Part shown: positions 1 through 10,300 of the stretch, one piece after another
Layout: each line of letters begins with the position of its first letter
Position numbering within the stretch: position 1 is the first letter of the stretch
Source: Bacteroidota bacterium
Lineage (GTDB): Bacteria; Bacteroidota; Bacteroidia; Bacteroidales; F082
DNA: 64,000 nt
Reading direction: 5' to 3'
NCBI GenBank assembly: GCA_016715945.1
Contig: JADJXJ010000001.1
Coordinates: forward strand, 2,170,001 to 2,234,000
Program-made: the position numbers and the translations under genes
The notes under the pieces: model-generated
What the model saw: only the letters and a program-made list of their open reading frames with translations
Database searches by the model: none
Told to the model about the DNA's origin: nothing

Positions 1-2346
1 TCCAATCCCATGTCGGAGGATGAAATCTTTGAAGTGCTCAAAGATTTCCGCTACATCGTGCCTCAGGGAAGTCCGATGGCCGGCATTGGCAACGACTTTC
101 AGGTGTCGTCCCTGTCCAACTGTTTCGTTATCGGCAACGACGGGCCATCCGATTCCTACGGAGGAATCATGAAGATTGACCAGGAGCAGGTTCAGCTGAT
201 GAAGCGCCGCGGAGGTGTAGGCCACGACCTTTCGCACATCAGGCCTACCGGAAGTCCTGTGAAAAACAGTGCACTTACCTCAACCGGTGTGGTACCTTTC
301 ATGGAACGCTACAGCAACAGCACGCGCGAAGTGGCTCAGGATGGCCGCCGGGGCGCCCTCATGCTTACCATAAGTGTAAAACACCCCGACGCTGAGCGGT
401 TTATTGATGCCAAGATGGAAGCAGGCAAAGTTACCGGCGCCAATGTGTCGGTGCGCATCACCGACGAATTCATGTGGGCTGTGGTCGAAAACAAGCCATT
501 CAGGCAGCAGTATCCCATCGATTCGGACAATCCTATGTTTGTGCAGGACATTGATGCACGCAAACTTTGGAACAAAATCATCCACAACGCCTGGGCATCG
601 GCCGAGCCTGGCATTCTGTTCTGGGATACCGTGATCCGCGAGAGCATACCCGATTGCTATGCCGATCTCGGATTCCGCACCCTGAGCACCAACCCCTGCG
701 GCGAAATCCCGCTTTGTGCCTACGACAGCTGCCGCCTGCTTGCCATCAATCTCTACAGTTATGTAGAAAAGCCTTTTACACCCGAAGCTTCTTTCAATGC
801 CGAGCTCTTTGCCAAACACGCCCGCATTGCCCAGCGCATCATGGACGACATTGTGGATCTGGAAGTTGAGAAAGTTGATGCCATCATCCAAAAAATTCTT
901 GATGACCCCGAGTCGCTCGAGGTGAAAGGCGTGGAGCTGAGATTGTGGGAAAACATCCGGAAGAAAGCGCTTCAGGGACGCCGCACAGGCATCGGCATAA
1001 CCGCCGAAGGCGATATGCTGGCCGCGCTTGGACTGCGCTACGGTTCGCCCGAAGCCATCAGCTTCAGCACCGAAGTGCACAAGCTGCTGGCACTCGAAGT
1101 GTATCGCTCATCGGTTGACATGGCCGAAGAGCGCGGCGCATTTGAAATTTATGATGCCCAACGCGAAAAAGACAACCCTTTCATACGCAGGATTGCCGAA
1201 AGTGCACCCAAATTGTACGAAAAGATGACCCGGGTGGGCCGCCGCAACATCTCGATGCTCACCATCGCCCCGACAGGCAGCGTGAGCATCCTCACCCAAA
1301 CCACCTCCGGCATCGAACCCGTGTTTATGGTGAGCTACAAACGCAGGCGCAAGGTGAACCCCAACGACCGCAACGTCACAGTGAGCTTTGTGGACGAAGT
1401 GGGCGACTCCTGGGAAGAATACAATGTGTTCCACCCGCGTTTCGAAACCTGGCTCGAAGTGAACGGATACGACGTAAACGCAGTAAAATCGTACCCCGAT
1501 GACAAGCTCAAGGCCATCATCGCCAAGTCGCCTTATTACAAAGCCACTTCAAACGACATCGACTGGGTGAGTAAAGTGAAAATGCAGGGCGACATCCAGA
1601 AATGGGTTGACCATTCCATCAGCGTTACCGTGAACGTGCCCAGCGATGTGACCGAAGAACTGGTGAGCAAGATCTATCAGACGGCCTGGGAAAGTGGCTG
1701 CAAAGGCATGACCATTTACCGCGACGGCTCGCGCTCGGGCGTGCTGATCAGCAACGACGACAAGAAAAAGAAAAAAGAAGACGAAACCGAATTCAGGGAA
1801 ACCAACGCCCCGCCGCGGCCCAAACGTCTCGAAGCCGACGTGGTACGCTTCCAGAACAATTACGAAAAATGGATTGCCGTGGTAGGTAAACTCAACGGAC
1901 GACCCTACGAAATATTCACCGGTAAGGCCGACGACTTCTACCTGCCACCATGGGTGGAAACCGGCTGGGTGATCCGCGAAAAAAACAAAGGCGAAAAAGC
2001 ACGCTACGACTTCCAGTTCGAAGACAAGCAGGGCTACAAAGTAACCATCGAAGGATTGTCGCGCTCGTTCAACAAAGAATTCTGGAACTACGCCAAACTG
2101 ATTTCAGGAATCCTGCGCCACGGCATGCCGCTGCCTTATGTGATTGAACTGGTCGAAAACCTTACCCTCGATACCGACAACATCAACACCTGGAAAAACG
2201 GCGTAGTCAGGGCGCTCAAGCGCTACATCCCCGACGGAACCCGGGCCGAAGGCAAACTATGCCCCGAGTGTAACGACACCGACAGCCTGGTCTATCAGGA
2301 TGGATGCCTCACCTGCAAGTCGTGCGGATATTCGAAGTGCGGTTGA
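1..2346 (+). CDS. nrdJ: Adenosylcobalamin-dependent (class II) ribonucleoside-diphosphate reductase, 5'-truncated
   Basis: Makes deoxyribonucleotides with a B12-derived radical, so it needs no oxygen-sensitive glycyl partner and no R2 subunit. The frame is open from base 1, so the N-terminus lies outside the window; the ATG at base 10 is internal. Visible motifs, counted from that ATG: the first redox cysteine in SLSNCF (C38), the radical-site NPCGEIP (C230, E232), then GRRTGIG and IAPTGSVS of the 10-stranded barrel. From about residue 600 there is a lysine-rich linker (KKKKKEDE), a TSCPD-type domain, and a C-terminal zinc ribbon with CPEC and CKSCGYSKC (about 751-778). The fused C-terminal extension is common in long NrdJ proteins. 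No other reductase genes are visible. Family assignment is secure. Confidence 0.95.
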   Translation, partial: SNPMSEDEIFEVLKDFRYIVPQGSPMAGIGNDFQVSSLSNCFVIGNDGPSDSYGGIMKIDQEQVQLMKRRGGVGHDLSHIRPTGSPVKNSALTSTGVVPFMERYSNSTREVAQDGRRGALMLTISVKHPDAERFIDAKMEAGKVTGANVSVRITDEFMWAVVENKPFRQQYPIDSDNPMFVQDIDARKLWNKIIHNAWASAEPGILFWDTVIRESIPDCYADLGFRTLSTNPCGEIPLCAYDSCRLLAINLYSYVEKPFTPEASFNAELFAKHARIAQRIMDDIVDLEVEKVDAIIQKILDDPESLEVKGVELRLWENIRKKALQGRRTGIGITAEGDMLAALGLRYGSPEAISFSTEVHKLLALEVYRSSVDMAEERGAFEIYDAQREKDNPFIRRIAESAPKLYEKMTRVGRRNISMLTIAPTGSVSILTQTTSGIEPVFMVSYKRRRKVNPNDRNVTVSFVDEVGDSWEEYNVFHPRFETWLEVNGYDVNAVKSYPDDKLKAIIAKSPYYKATSNDIDWVSKVKMQGDIQKWVDHSISVTVNVPSDVTEELVSKIYQTAWESGCKGMTIYRDGSRSGVLISNDDKKKKKEDETEFRETNAPPRPKRLEADVVRFQNNYEKWIAVVGKLNGRPYEIFTGKADDFYLPPWVETGWVIREKNKGEKARYDFQFEDKQGYKVTIEGLSRSFNKEFWNYAKLISGILRHGMPLPYVIELVENLTLDTDNINTWKNGVVRALKRYIPDGTRAEGKLCPECNDTDSLVYQDGCLTCKSCGYSKCG

Positions 2347-2367
2347 CATTTCCCTGAATAAATTTTC

Positions 2368-2396
2368 AAACCCGGCTTATCACCGGGTTTTTTATT
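2368..2396. terminator. Bidirectional terminator between nrdJ and the glycosyltransferase
   Basis: AAACCCGG (2368-2375) and CCGGGTTT (2383-2390) form a stem with a 7-nt loop, followed by TTTATTTTT on the + strand; the A-rich left flank gives a weaker U-tract on the minus strand. It sits between two convergent genes, and the last codons of the glycosyltransferase overlap the + strand T-tract. Confidence 0.8.
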
Positions 2397-3972
2397 TTTC
2401 CAGCGGATCTGGTGGCAGTTGCCTGAGATCTTTCAGTATGAAAACGAAATGCCGCTTTGCAGGCTTGCCGTTTCGCATGATGGTCACCGTATCCACGGCA
2501 ATGATTTCGGAAAACATCGGGCCGTAGATTTCGGCCGGATGCTTGTAATCGCGGCTGTTGGTGAGGTACCAATAGTCGGCTCCCTGCCGGAGCCCACCTC
2601 GCAACCTGTTGATCCACATATATTTATGCAAACGATGAGGTTCACCTATTCCGAATGCCTGCAAACCCAGCGGCCTGGCAATGTAATAATCGTAATTGGC
2701 CAGCGGAAACCAGTTTTCGCCCACCAGTCCGGCTTCATTAGCCATACTGCCCGATTCGAGCTGTTCGACACGTATTCTTGAAAATTCGGGTAAAAGCTGA
2801 CGATAACCGTACATATCCAAACCCGGGTCGTCTTTTCCCAGACGATGATAGGCCTCCTGCGTCCTGGTGGGCGAAAACAAACCATACCTCACATGAAAAG
2901 CCCCAAGCCACACCACAAGCAACAACAAAGCCGTTGCCACAAATACAATGCCGGGGAACTGAGGTTTGGCTGATTTGCTGTCGAGCCATGCTGCGGCAAG
3001 CGGAATGAGGCTCACATAGGCAGGCCCAGTCCAATGCGGCAAGGTGGCCCGGAACAGACTGATTGCCAGAAACAATACAACAGGCGGCAAAGCCACCAAC
3101 GCAATGAGCCGTATTTTTTCGGATGCGGCAAATGAAACCTTTCTCAGCCAGGCCAGTATTGCTGCCCAGATGATACCCACAGTAACCGGGTTGTTGTAAA
3201 GCCACTGTCCGGCCAGTTCGCGTGCAAAAAATTGAGGCTTCAGGCCAGCCTGCGGGCTAACGCGGCCACCATGAAAACTCAGGCTGATGAAATCGTTCTG
3301 CCAGTTCCAGACCACAACCGGCAGGAACACTAAAAAACTAAGCGCCGCTGCCAGCCATGGCCAAGGCGTCCTGAGCCAGGCCGGCCGGTGGAGCAGGACA
3401 AAAAACGCTGCCCCTGACCACAGGAAGACCGAGGTGTATTTGGAAAGCATGCCCAGGCCGGCCATCAGGCCGAAAGCCAGCCACAGCCGGGCAAAAGACT
3501 TCTGCTCAGGCGAGCAAGACGACAACCTGAGCAAAAACAAGAGCGAAAGCAGCCAGAAAAAGTTCTGCGGCGTATCGGGCAGAATGAAAATTCCGGTAAT
3601 CACAAAAGCATACACCGAGGTGTTGTAAAGCATTGCTGCGATGAGGCCGGCCCGCTCACCGCGCAACAAACGACCAATAGAAAAGACGGTCAGGGTGTTG
3701 ACCGACATCAGTACAACCGACGATAGCCTGATAAACAGCTCATTGTCGTAAAGTAGATTCGCACTAAAAAGCTGGATCATCAGGCCGACCATGGGCGGAT
3801 GGTCGAAATGGCTGAGGTCGGGATACAGGGCATAAGTCCAATAGTAAACCTCATCGTTGCCCAACTCGAGCCACCATGCCAGAAATGCCCTCATCGCAAA
3901 GCTAACGGCCAGCAGCAACCAAATCACGGCAGGAAAGTGCCGCCATACCGGCGCCCATATCTTGTTTTTCAT
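2392..3972 (-). CDS. GT39/ArnT-like membrane glycosyltransferase
   Basis: Multi-pass membrane enzyme of the dolichyl-phosphate-mannose mannosyltransferase/ArnT superfamily, which moves a sugar from a polyprenyl-phosphate donor to a lipid or protein on the outer face of the inner membrane. The 526-residue product opens with a TM helix (about 13-35) followed by the family's acidic pair in GNDEVYYW (D40, E41) and the DLSHFDHPPMVG loop (about 52-63), then about ten more hydrophobic segments and a soluble C-terminal tail. An in-frame ATG at 4056 exists, but the ATG at 3972 (MKNKIW) puts the first TM where the family has it. Acceptor and donor cannot be read from sequence. It stands alone, convergent with nrdJ and divergent from the sigma-54 regulator. 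Confidence 0.85.
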   Translation of the reverse strand: MKNKIWAPVWRHFPAVIWLLLAVSFAMRAFLAWWLELGNDEVYYWTYALYPDLSHFDHPPMVGLMIQLFSANLLYDNELFIRLSSVVLMSVNTLTVFSIGRLLRGERAGLIAAMLYNTSVYAFVITGIFILPDTPQNFFWLLSLLFLLRLSSCSPEQKSFARLWLAFGLMAGLGMLSKYTSVFLWSGAAFFVLLHRPAWLRTPWPWLAAALSFLVFLPVVVWNWQNDFISLSFHGGRVSPQAGLKPQFFARELAGQWLYNNPVTVGIIWAAILAWLRKVSFAASEKIRLIALVALPPVVLFLAISLFRATLPHWTGPAYVSLIPLAAAWLDSKSAKPQFPGIVFVATALLLLVVWLGAFHVRYGLFSPTRTQEAYHRLGKDDPGLDMYGYRQLLPEFSRIRVEQLESGSMANEAGLVGENWFPLANYDYYIARPLGLQAFGIGEPHRLHKYMWINRLRGGLRQGADYWYLTNSRDYKHPAEIYGPMFSEIIAVDTVTIMRNGKPAKRHFVFILKDLRQLPPDPLEK

Positions 3973-4134
3973 CCCACTTCTCCCGGCTCCATTTTTCCGG
4001 TCAGGCAAAATTGGCAATTTCCGGAATATGGTGCATGGCCAATGTATCCTCACCATGTCTTATTTCCCTGAAAGTGCCGGTTGATCATATCCACCTGTGC
4101 ATCAACGAAAAGATGAAAAAAAACATTAAAAAAA

Positions 4135-4166
4135 TTTGCGTTCAGGAGAAACAGGGTTTACTTTTG
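4135..4166 (+). promoter_or_regulatory. Bacteroidota-type promoter for the 4231 regulator
   Basis: TTTG at 4135-4138 and TACTTTTG at 4159-4166 are separated by 20 nt, matching the -33 TTTG / -7 TAnnTTTG promoter known for this phylum. Transcription would start near 4170, about 60 nt before the regulator ATG. Confidence 0.65.
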
Positions 4167-4172
4167 TGAAAA

Positions 4173-4189
4173 TTTCTCATTTTGAGAAA
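4173..4189. promoter_or_regulatory. 7-bp inverted repeat at the predicted transcription start
   Basis: TTTCTCA-TTT-TGAGAAA is a perfect dyad with a 3-nt spacer placed at the predicted start of the regulator transcript. It could be an operator for autoregulation or a short 5' stem-loop. Only the symmetry is directly seen. Confidence 0.35.
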
Positions 4190-4230
4190 ACCTATTCTTT
4201 TTGCCAGACCAATCAACCGAGTTGTGAAGC

Positions 4231-5574
4231 ATGGAGCCATTTAAGATATTCTTAGTCGAAGACGACCTATTGTTCGGCGAAATGCTCAGGCATCATTTGT
4301 CGCACAATCCCGACAATGAAGTGCATTTGTTCCGCAGCGGAAGCGAGTGCCTCAAGAACCTTTACCACATGCCCAACCTTATTTCGCTCGACTACAACCT
4401 GCCCGACATGTCGGGCCTGGACGTGATGCGGAGCATTAAGCGGGAATATCCTGAGCTGCCTGTGGTGATTGTTTCAGGACAACGCGACGTTTCGACTGCC
4501 GTGCAGTTGCTGCGTGAAGGCGCCTATGATTATCTGGAGAAAGACGATGATGTGAAAGAACGATTGTGGAACATCATCAACAAGGTGCGCGAAACGCTGG
4601 AACTGAAAAGCGAGATCACCTACCTGAAGGAAGAAATCGGCAAGAAGTACGAGTTCCGGAATGTCATCAAAGGCAACAGCGCAGCCCTGAGTCCGGTGTT
4701 CGGCCTGATCGAAAAGGCCATCAAAACCAATATCACTGTTTCGATAACAGGCGAAACAGGTACTGGCAAGGAGTTGGTTGCCAAGGCGATACACTATAAC
4801 TCACCACGCAGCAAGAAGCCTTTCATTGCCATCAATGTTTCGGCCATACCGGGCGAACTGATCGAAAGCGAACTTTTCGGACACGAACGCGGTGCTTTTA
4901 CCGGAGCCGTAACCCGCAAGATCGGCAAGTTCGAACAGGCCCAGGGTGGCACGCTTTTTCTGGATGAAATAGCCGATATGGACCTGCACATGCAGACCAA
5001 ACTGCTCAGGGTGCTGCAGGAACGCGAACTCACCCGAATAGGGGGCAATGAGACCATCAAGATCGACGTTCGCCTCATCGTGGCATCGAACCGCAACCTT
5101 GCCGAAGAGGTTCAGAAAGGCAGATTCCGCGAAGACCTCTACTACAGGCTGCTGGGACTTCCCATCGAGCTGCCGCCATTGCGTTACCGTGGCAACGATG
5201 TCATCCTGCTGGCCAAGCATTTTGTGGACGAGTTCTGCCGCGAGAACAAGCTGGGCAAAATCACCCTGACCGAAAGCGCCCAGCGCAAACTCATGGAATA
5301 CCCTTTTCCGGGCAATGTGCGCGAACTTAAAGCTGTGGTCGAGCTGGCCGCGGTGCTCACCGACAGCAATAAAATTGAAGCACATCACATCTCGTTCAAC
5401 GCCACCAATATATCGACCAATTTCCTGTTCGAAGAAAGCACACTCGACGAATACAACCGCAAGATCATCCGCTACTACCTCGACAAATACAACAACAATG
5501 TGATGCTGGTGGCCCAGAAGCTCGATATTGGGAAAAGCACCATATACCGTCTGCTTAAAGAAAACAAACTCTGA
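4231..5574 (+). CDS. NtrC-family sigma-54-dependent response regulator
   Basis: Activates sigma-54 RNA polymerase after phosphorylation. The 447-residue protein has a receiver domain (1-120: acidic E10-D11-D12, phospho-acceptor D54 in SLDYNLPD, K104), an AAA+ domain (about 145-385: Walker A GETGTGKE at 174-181, intact sigma-54-contacting GAFTGA at 221-226, Walker B TLFLDEI at 241-247, R-finger region FREDLYYRL), and a Fis-type helix-turn-helix at 427-446. The stop codon overlaps the start of the HPt gene (TGATG), so the two are translationally coupled. No histidine kinase lies beside them, so the input kinase is unknown. No -24/-12 promoter was found in its upstream gap. Confidence 0.95.
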   Translation: MEPFKIFLVEDDLLFGEMLRHHLSHNPDNEVHLFRSGSECLKNLYHMPNLISLDYNLPDMSGLDVMRSIKREYPELPVVIVSGQRDVSTAVQLLREGAYDYLEKDDDVKERLWNIINKVRETLELKSEITYLKEEIGKKYEFRNVIKGNSAALSPVFGLIEKAIKTNITVSITGETGTGKELVAKAIHYNSPRSKKPFIAINVSAIPGELIESELFGHERGAFTGAVTRKIGKFEQAQGGTLFLDEIADMDLHMQTKLLRVLQERELTRIGGNETIKIDVRLIVASNRNLAEEVQKGRFREDLYYRLLGLPIELPPLRYRGNDVILLAKHFVDEFCRENKLGKITLTESAQRKLMEYPFPGNVRELKAVVELAAVLTDSNKIEAHHISFNATNISTNFLFEESTLDEYNRKIIRYYLDKYNNNVMLVAQKLDIGKSTIYRLLKENKL

Positions 5575-5933
5575 TGGAAAGCCAGGGCGAAAACGGGAAC
5601 AACATTTACGACCTGACGCGCCTTTTCGAATACGTGGGCACCGATCCGAAGGTTGTTAAAGACATGATATCCCTGTTTATCGTTGCGGTGAACCAAAGCC
5701 TGACACTTATACAAACCCATTTTGAGAAGGCAGACTATCAGAACCTGGCCAAAGAATCGCACAAAATAAAAACCTCGCTCCAGATTTTTGGTTTCGACGA
5801 CCAGCTCGAAACCATTCACTTGCTGGAGCAGGCAGGCAAAGCACTGCCACCCGATGCAGCGCAACGCATTCAAAAACTCGTACAAAGGCTTCAACAAGGC
5901 ATCGAAGCGCTGAAAAATGATTTTGGCCTCTAA
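5574..5933 (+). CDS. HPt (histidine phosphotransfer) domain protein
   Basis: A stand-alone 119-residue all-helical protein with the HPt signature KESHKIKTSL; H63 is the probable phosphorylated histidine. HPt proteins pass phosphoryl groups between a receiver and another receiver in a phosphorelay, in the cytoplasm. Its ATG overlaps the stop of the sigma-54 regulator by one base, which argues that it feeds or drains that regulator. A hybrid kinase would be needed elsewhere in the genome. The alternative is a phosphate sink for the regulator. Confidence 0.8.
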   Translation: MESQGENGNNIYDLTRLFEYVGTDPKVVKDMISLFIVAVNQSLTLIQTHFEKADYQNLAKESHKIKTSLQIFGFDDQLETIHLLEQAGKALPPDAAQRIQKLVQRLQQGIEALKNDFGL

Positions 5934-6062
5934 ACTCCCCTCCCCCGTTGCCAGCCAATATACCGGCAAATCAGATCGCCTTTTCACTCCTCCATAAATG
6001 AACATACCGGCCTGACAAAGATTTTTTCGTTTCTTGCGGCCACAATTTTCAAACGCAGAAGC

Positions 6063-7370
6063 ATGAAAGAAAAAAGCGGAAAGAAATCCGGATTTGGTTC
6101 TTTTACAAAGAATTACTGGATAGCCATCCTGATGGAGTTTTTCGAGCGGGGCTCCTATTACGGTGTGATGTCGGTGCTTTCGGTTTACCTGGTGATGGGT
6201 CCAGGCGACGGAGGCCTGGGTTTCAGCAAGGAGAGTGTAGGAGTGATCAAGAGTACCATCACTCCCCTGCTTTATCTGCTTCCCATACTGGCCGGTGCTT
6301 TGGCCGATCGTTTTGGCTACCGCAGGCTGCTCATGCTGGCTTTTGCACTGATGAGTGCAGGATACCTGCTCACCAGCCAGCTGACAAGCTATACCGCTGT
6401 ATTTGCCAGTCTTTTGCTGATGGCTGTAGGGGCAGGTATTTTCAAACCCATCATTTCGGGCACCATTGCCCGCGAAACCGACGAACACAACAGCAGCCTC
6501 GGCTTTGGTATATTTTACTGGTCGATCAATCTGGGCGCCTTTATCTTTCCGCTTATCCTGGTGCCTTACCTGAAAGGCATCGGCTGGAGCTGGATTTTCG
6601 TCATGGCTGCAGTGGGCACAGGCTGGCTGCTGCTGCTCAACCTTTTTGCATTCAAAGAACCCCCGCGACCTGAAAACACCCGCAGCCTGGCCGAAGTGTT
6701 GCAGGGTATTGTGCTGGTAATCAAGGATTACCGCTTTGTCACCATGATCGTCATCTATTCCATGTTCTGGATTCTGTACTTCCAGATGTTCGATACTGTG
6801 CTGTGGTACCTCACCGAAAAGGTGGACATGCAGCCAGTGAACGATGCCGTGAACGGACTACTTGCAGCAATAGGCCTGGATATCCATTGGCAATTCGATG
6901 CCGAGCATGTTACAGTTGTTAATGCCGGAACCATCATTGCCCTTCAGCTGGTTGTTTCGTCCATCGTAAAAAACACACGTGCCCTGCCCACCATGATTTT
7001 CGGCATTGCACTGGGCACGGCCGGAATGGCATTGCTGGCCGTGAGCATGCATGCGTGGGTGTTTGTAGCGGGGTTGATCCTGTTCTCCCTAGGCGAGATG
7101 ACCGCCCACCCCAAGTTTATTTCGTATGTGGGTCTGATTGCGCCACCCGACAAGAAGGCGCTTTATCTGGGCTACTCCTTCCTGTATGGTGTGATTGGCA
7201 GCGGAGTGGGAGGCATTTTGGGCGCCTATCTGTATGTTTATTTTGTGGAGCAACGCAACCAGCCCGCCCAATTATGGCTGGTTTTCAGCCTGATAGGTGT
7301 GCTAACCATTGCAGGATTATATCTCTACGACAAACTGCTTGCGCCGGATAAGGTCAGGGATCAGGCTTAG
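6063..7370 (+). CDS. POT/PTR2 family proton-dependent peptide transporter
   Basis: Inner-membrane MFS protein of the proton-coupled oligopeptide (POT) family, importing di- and tripeptides. The 435-residue product has the N-terminal proton-coupling motif as EFFERGSYYG (about 22-31), which keeps the E-x-x-E-R core but has Gly where Phe is usual. A further family hallmark is GAGIFKPIISG in TM4. About 12-14 TM helices can be counted. Its stop overlaps the stop of the convergent T9SS gene by three bases. Confidence 0.88.
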   Translation: MKEKSGKKSGFGSFTKNYWIAILMEFFERGSYYGVMSVLSVYLVMGPGDGGLGFSKESVGVIKSTITPLLYLLPILAGALADRFGYRRLLMLAFALMSAGYLLTSQLTSYTAVFASLLLMAVGAGIFKPIISGTIARETDEHNSSLGFGIFYWSINLGAFIFPLILVPYLKGIGWSWIFVMAAVGTGWLLLLNLFAFKEPPRPENTRSLAEVLQGIVLVIKDYRFVTMIVIYSMFWILYFQMFDTVLWYLTEKVDMQPVNDAVNGLLAAIGLDIHWQFDAEHVTVVNAGTIIALQLVVSSIVKNTRALPTMIFGIALGTAGMALLAVSMHAWVFVAGLILFSLGEMTAHPKFISYVGLIAPPDKKALYLGYSFLYGVIGSGVGGILGAYLYVYFVEQRNQPAQLWLVFSLIGVLTIAGLYLYDKLLAPDKVRDQA

Positions 7371-10300
7371 GGCAAAACCACCAGCCGCTTCAGCCATTGC
7401 TTCCCGCCCACGGAAACCCGAAGCAGATAGACGCCCGGATTTCTGAGGTCGAACAGGTCAGTCAGGCGACCAGAACTGGCCGGAGGCGACTTCACAGCAA
7501 TCAGCCTGCCACCTGCATCCAGTAGCATCAGGCTGGAGCGCATGTCCTGATCCGTGATTCGCCACTGGATCTGGTCGAATCTTCCGGGATTCGGGAAAAG
7601 CTCAAAAGCTCCATCTGCTTCTAATTGAAATAAATCGCTGATAATAAACAACACCTGGTTGGAGGGTTGCGACTCAAACTCGCCCCAGGCCGAGGTCACA
7701 TAATACAGGCCGCCTCCCGACAAAATGTCGTCGTCGTAGATGGTTTGGCCGGCATCGACCGCGGCAATGAGCTGGGCATCGCGGTAAACGCGGTACTGGC
7801 TGAAAGCCGGGATGCGTTGCGGACCGCTGTTCGGACGAATTTCCGGTAATCCATAAGCCTGCCCGGGACTGTTGGTTTCGAGCACGGCAAATTTGGTCGA
7901 AGGACTGGATGTGCTTACCAGCATACCTTTGAGGTTCCAGTTGATGTTCCAGCCAAAATAGTCGCTCATGCTCACCCAGTTAGCCCCATAAAGCAGCATA
8001 TCGCCTTTGTAGGCCACAGCCGGCCCGTTGTCCACACCAGCCGGGTAGCCGCCGGAGGTATTGATAACCCTGTAGCCGATCCAGAGTTCCTGGCTGGCAT
8101 CAATCTGCACCGGATTTACCAGTTCAAACTCGTTCCAGCTGTTGCTGATCCAGCCGCTCACTGCCTGTTCCCTGAGCAAAGTTCCGGCGTAATACTGGTT
8201 GCCTCCCTGCCACACCCTGAGGAAGATCTGGCAATCCTGGGCAGCAAGGTAAGCAGCTATCCTGGTCAGGTACATGCCATGGTAGGTTTGCAGGTCGGAG
8301 GGTGTAAACCGGATGGCTGCATCAAATACCGGCACCGAGGGGCCACCCACCGCACTGAAATTTTGTTCACTTCCCCAGCTGAGCCACTCGCCCTGGCTGG
8401 CTGGAGCCTCCCAGCTAAGCCTGATGGCCTGGCTCCCATACAGGTCGGCTGTAAGGTTAAGCGGCGGAAAAAGCAAAGGTGCAGGCACCTCCAGCGCCAG
8501 GCTTGCCTGTGGCGATTCGCCTGTGGGATAAACAGCGCTCACCCCAATCTGATGCGTCTGGCCCACAGGCAATTCGTCGAACTGGTAAGTAAGTTGCGAA
8601 ACAGGCGCACCCTGGGCCAGACCATTCAGATATACCTGATATCCAATAGGTTCAATGACCAGGTTGCTGCTTTTGTCCCCATCGGCCACACCAGCACGGA
8701 TCATCAGGTCGGCATTGGGGATGCTGCTCCAGGGCGAAGCAGGACTATTTTTTACATACGAAAAACCATCGGGCTGGTTGAGGTCGCCGGCCAGCCGATA
8801 AGTGTTGCCGTTGTTCCACTGGCAGGCAATGTAGAAACGTGCTCCGGCAGGCACCGGGATGTTTACCGGGATGCGTTGCCAGCCATCTTCGTTGAGCTGA
8901 ATAAGGTAGGGTCCACCCAGCACCGTTCCCGCATCGGGCAGTCCGTTGTTGTCGCCCAATACCCAGAACAAGACCGGCTGGCTTTGACCGTTGTTGATGA
9001 GGTAGGCTTTCAGCTGACGCAGCACAAGGTTTTGGCTTTGCTGAAACGCCACAGCCATCCATTCGTTGCCGGTGACCTGGCCCGGCCAGTAATAGCCGTT
9101 GGGTTCGCCATCATCGTAGCTGAGCTCCCTCGAGTTGAATCCGATCGGCGCTTCCCACTCCAGCACGGCCTGATTCAGATTGTGTAGGCTGGCTGTGAGC
9201 AGATGCGGGGGATAATTTCCCGGACTGAGTGGCTGAAGGGTAATATGAAGGATTGCGTTCTGATTCAAAACAAAGTTTGGATTGCCATAGGTCTGATAAC
9301 CAGGGGCCATCACCTGCAGGTTATAGGTTCCGGCAGGCACCTGGGCAGCATAGCTGCCATCAGGCTGGGTAAAGTTAAGAAAACCACTTAGGGAAACCGT
9401 GGCTCCGGCAATGGGATTTTCCTGAGGGTCTTTGACAGTTCCACTCAAGGTAACGATCTGTGAGAGTGTATTTTCGGCCCGGCGCCCCCAGACCTCAAAC
9501 ACAAAAGTGCCGTCGTTGGGACGATTCCACACCAGGTAAAGCTTGTCCTTTTGTCCGTCGTTGAATGCGACAACTCCCGGCCAGGCAGCGTCTTCGGTGT
9601 CCTGAGAAAACTGTATCAGTTCCGACCAGCTGGCGCCATGGTCGTTCGAGAAACGCAGAAAAGCCCGCTCGTTTTGCGAATAAGTCTTATCCGACCAAAC
9701 CACATAGATGCGGTGGTTTCCGGGGCTGTTTCGTTCGAGCCATAGTTCAGGCCGGCTCGAATTGCCGGTGTTCTGGCTCAGGTTGAGAGGCGTTTCCCAG
9801 GATTGACCCAGGTTGTGCGAGCGATAAAGGAAGATGTCCGATTGCAGGGGATCGCCCTTGGCCTGCACGGCCACATACAGCGACTGGTCAATTACCCTGG
9901 CCTTGATGCGTGCATTGTAGGCCTTGTTTTGCGAGAGGTTTGCTGCGGGGCTGAAAGTTTGGCCGAAATCGGTGCTTTTGGTAAACATCAGGTCGAGGTC
10001 GTCGTAATTGAGGCCGGTTTGTTCGTTGTAAAACAGGTAGATCTCCTGGCCGCGCATGGCCAAAGCCACCCAACGTGCTGCAGTACTGGTACTGGTAATC
10101 TGTATGGGCGCCGACCAGGTAATTCCGCCGTTTACCGAGCGGATGAGAAAGATCTGATACTTGTAATTGATATCGCGGTCTTCGTAGGCAATCACCACTG
10201 TGTCGCCACTTGCCGCTATCTGTGGCACAATGGCGCCGCGGATGGCATTGGTCACCTGGATCTCATTGCCAAAGCTCTGACCATTGTTGGTGCTGCGCAC

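Noticed and set aside
280..1080. 266-codon frame opposite nrdJ
   Set aside because: Shadow of the conserved reductase core.
3973..4230. Sigma-54 promoter before the 4231 regulator or the GT39 gene
   Set aside because: No TGGCA-N-TGC pair with 10-nt GG-GC spacing was found on either strand.
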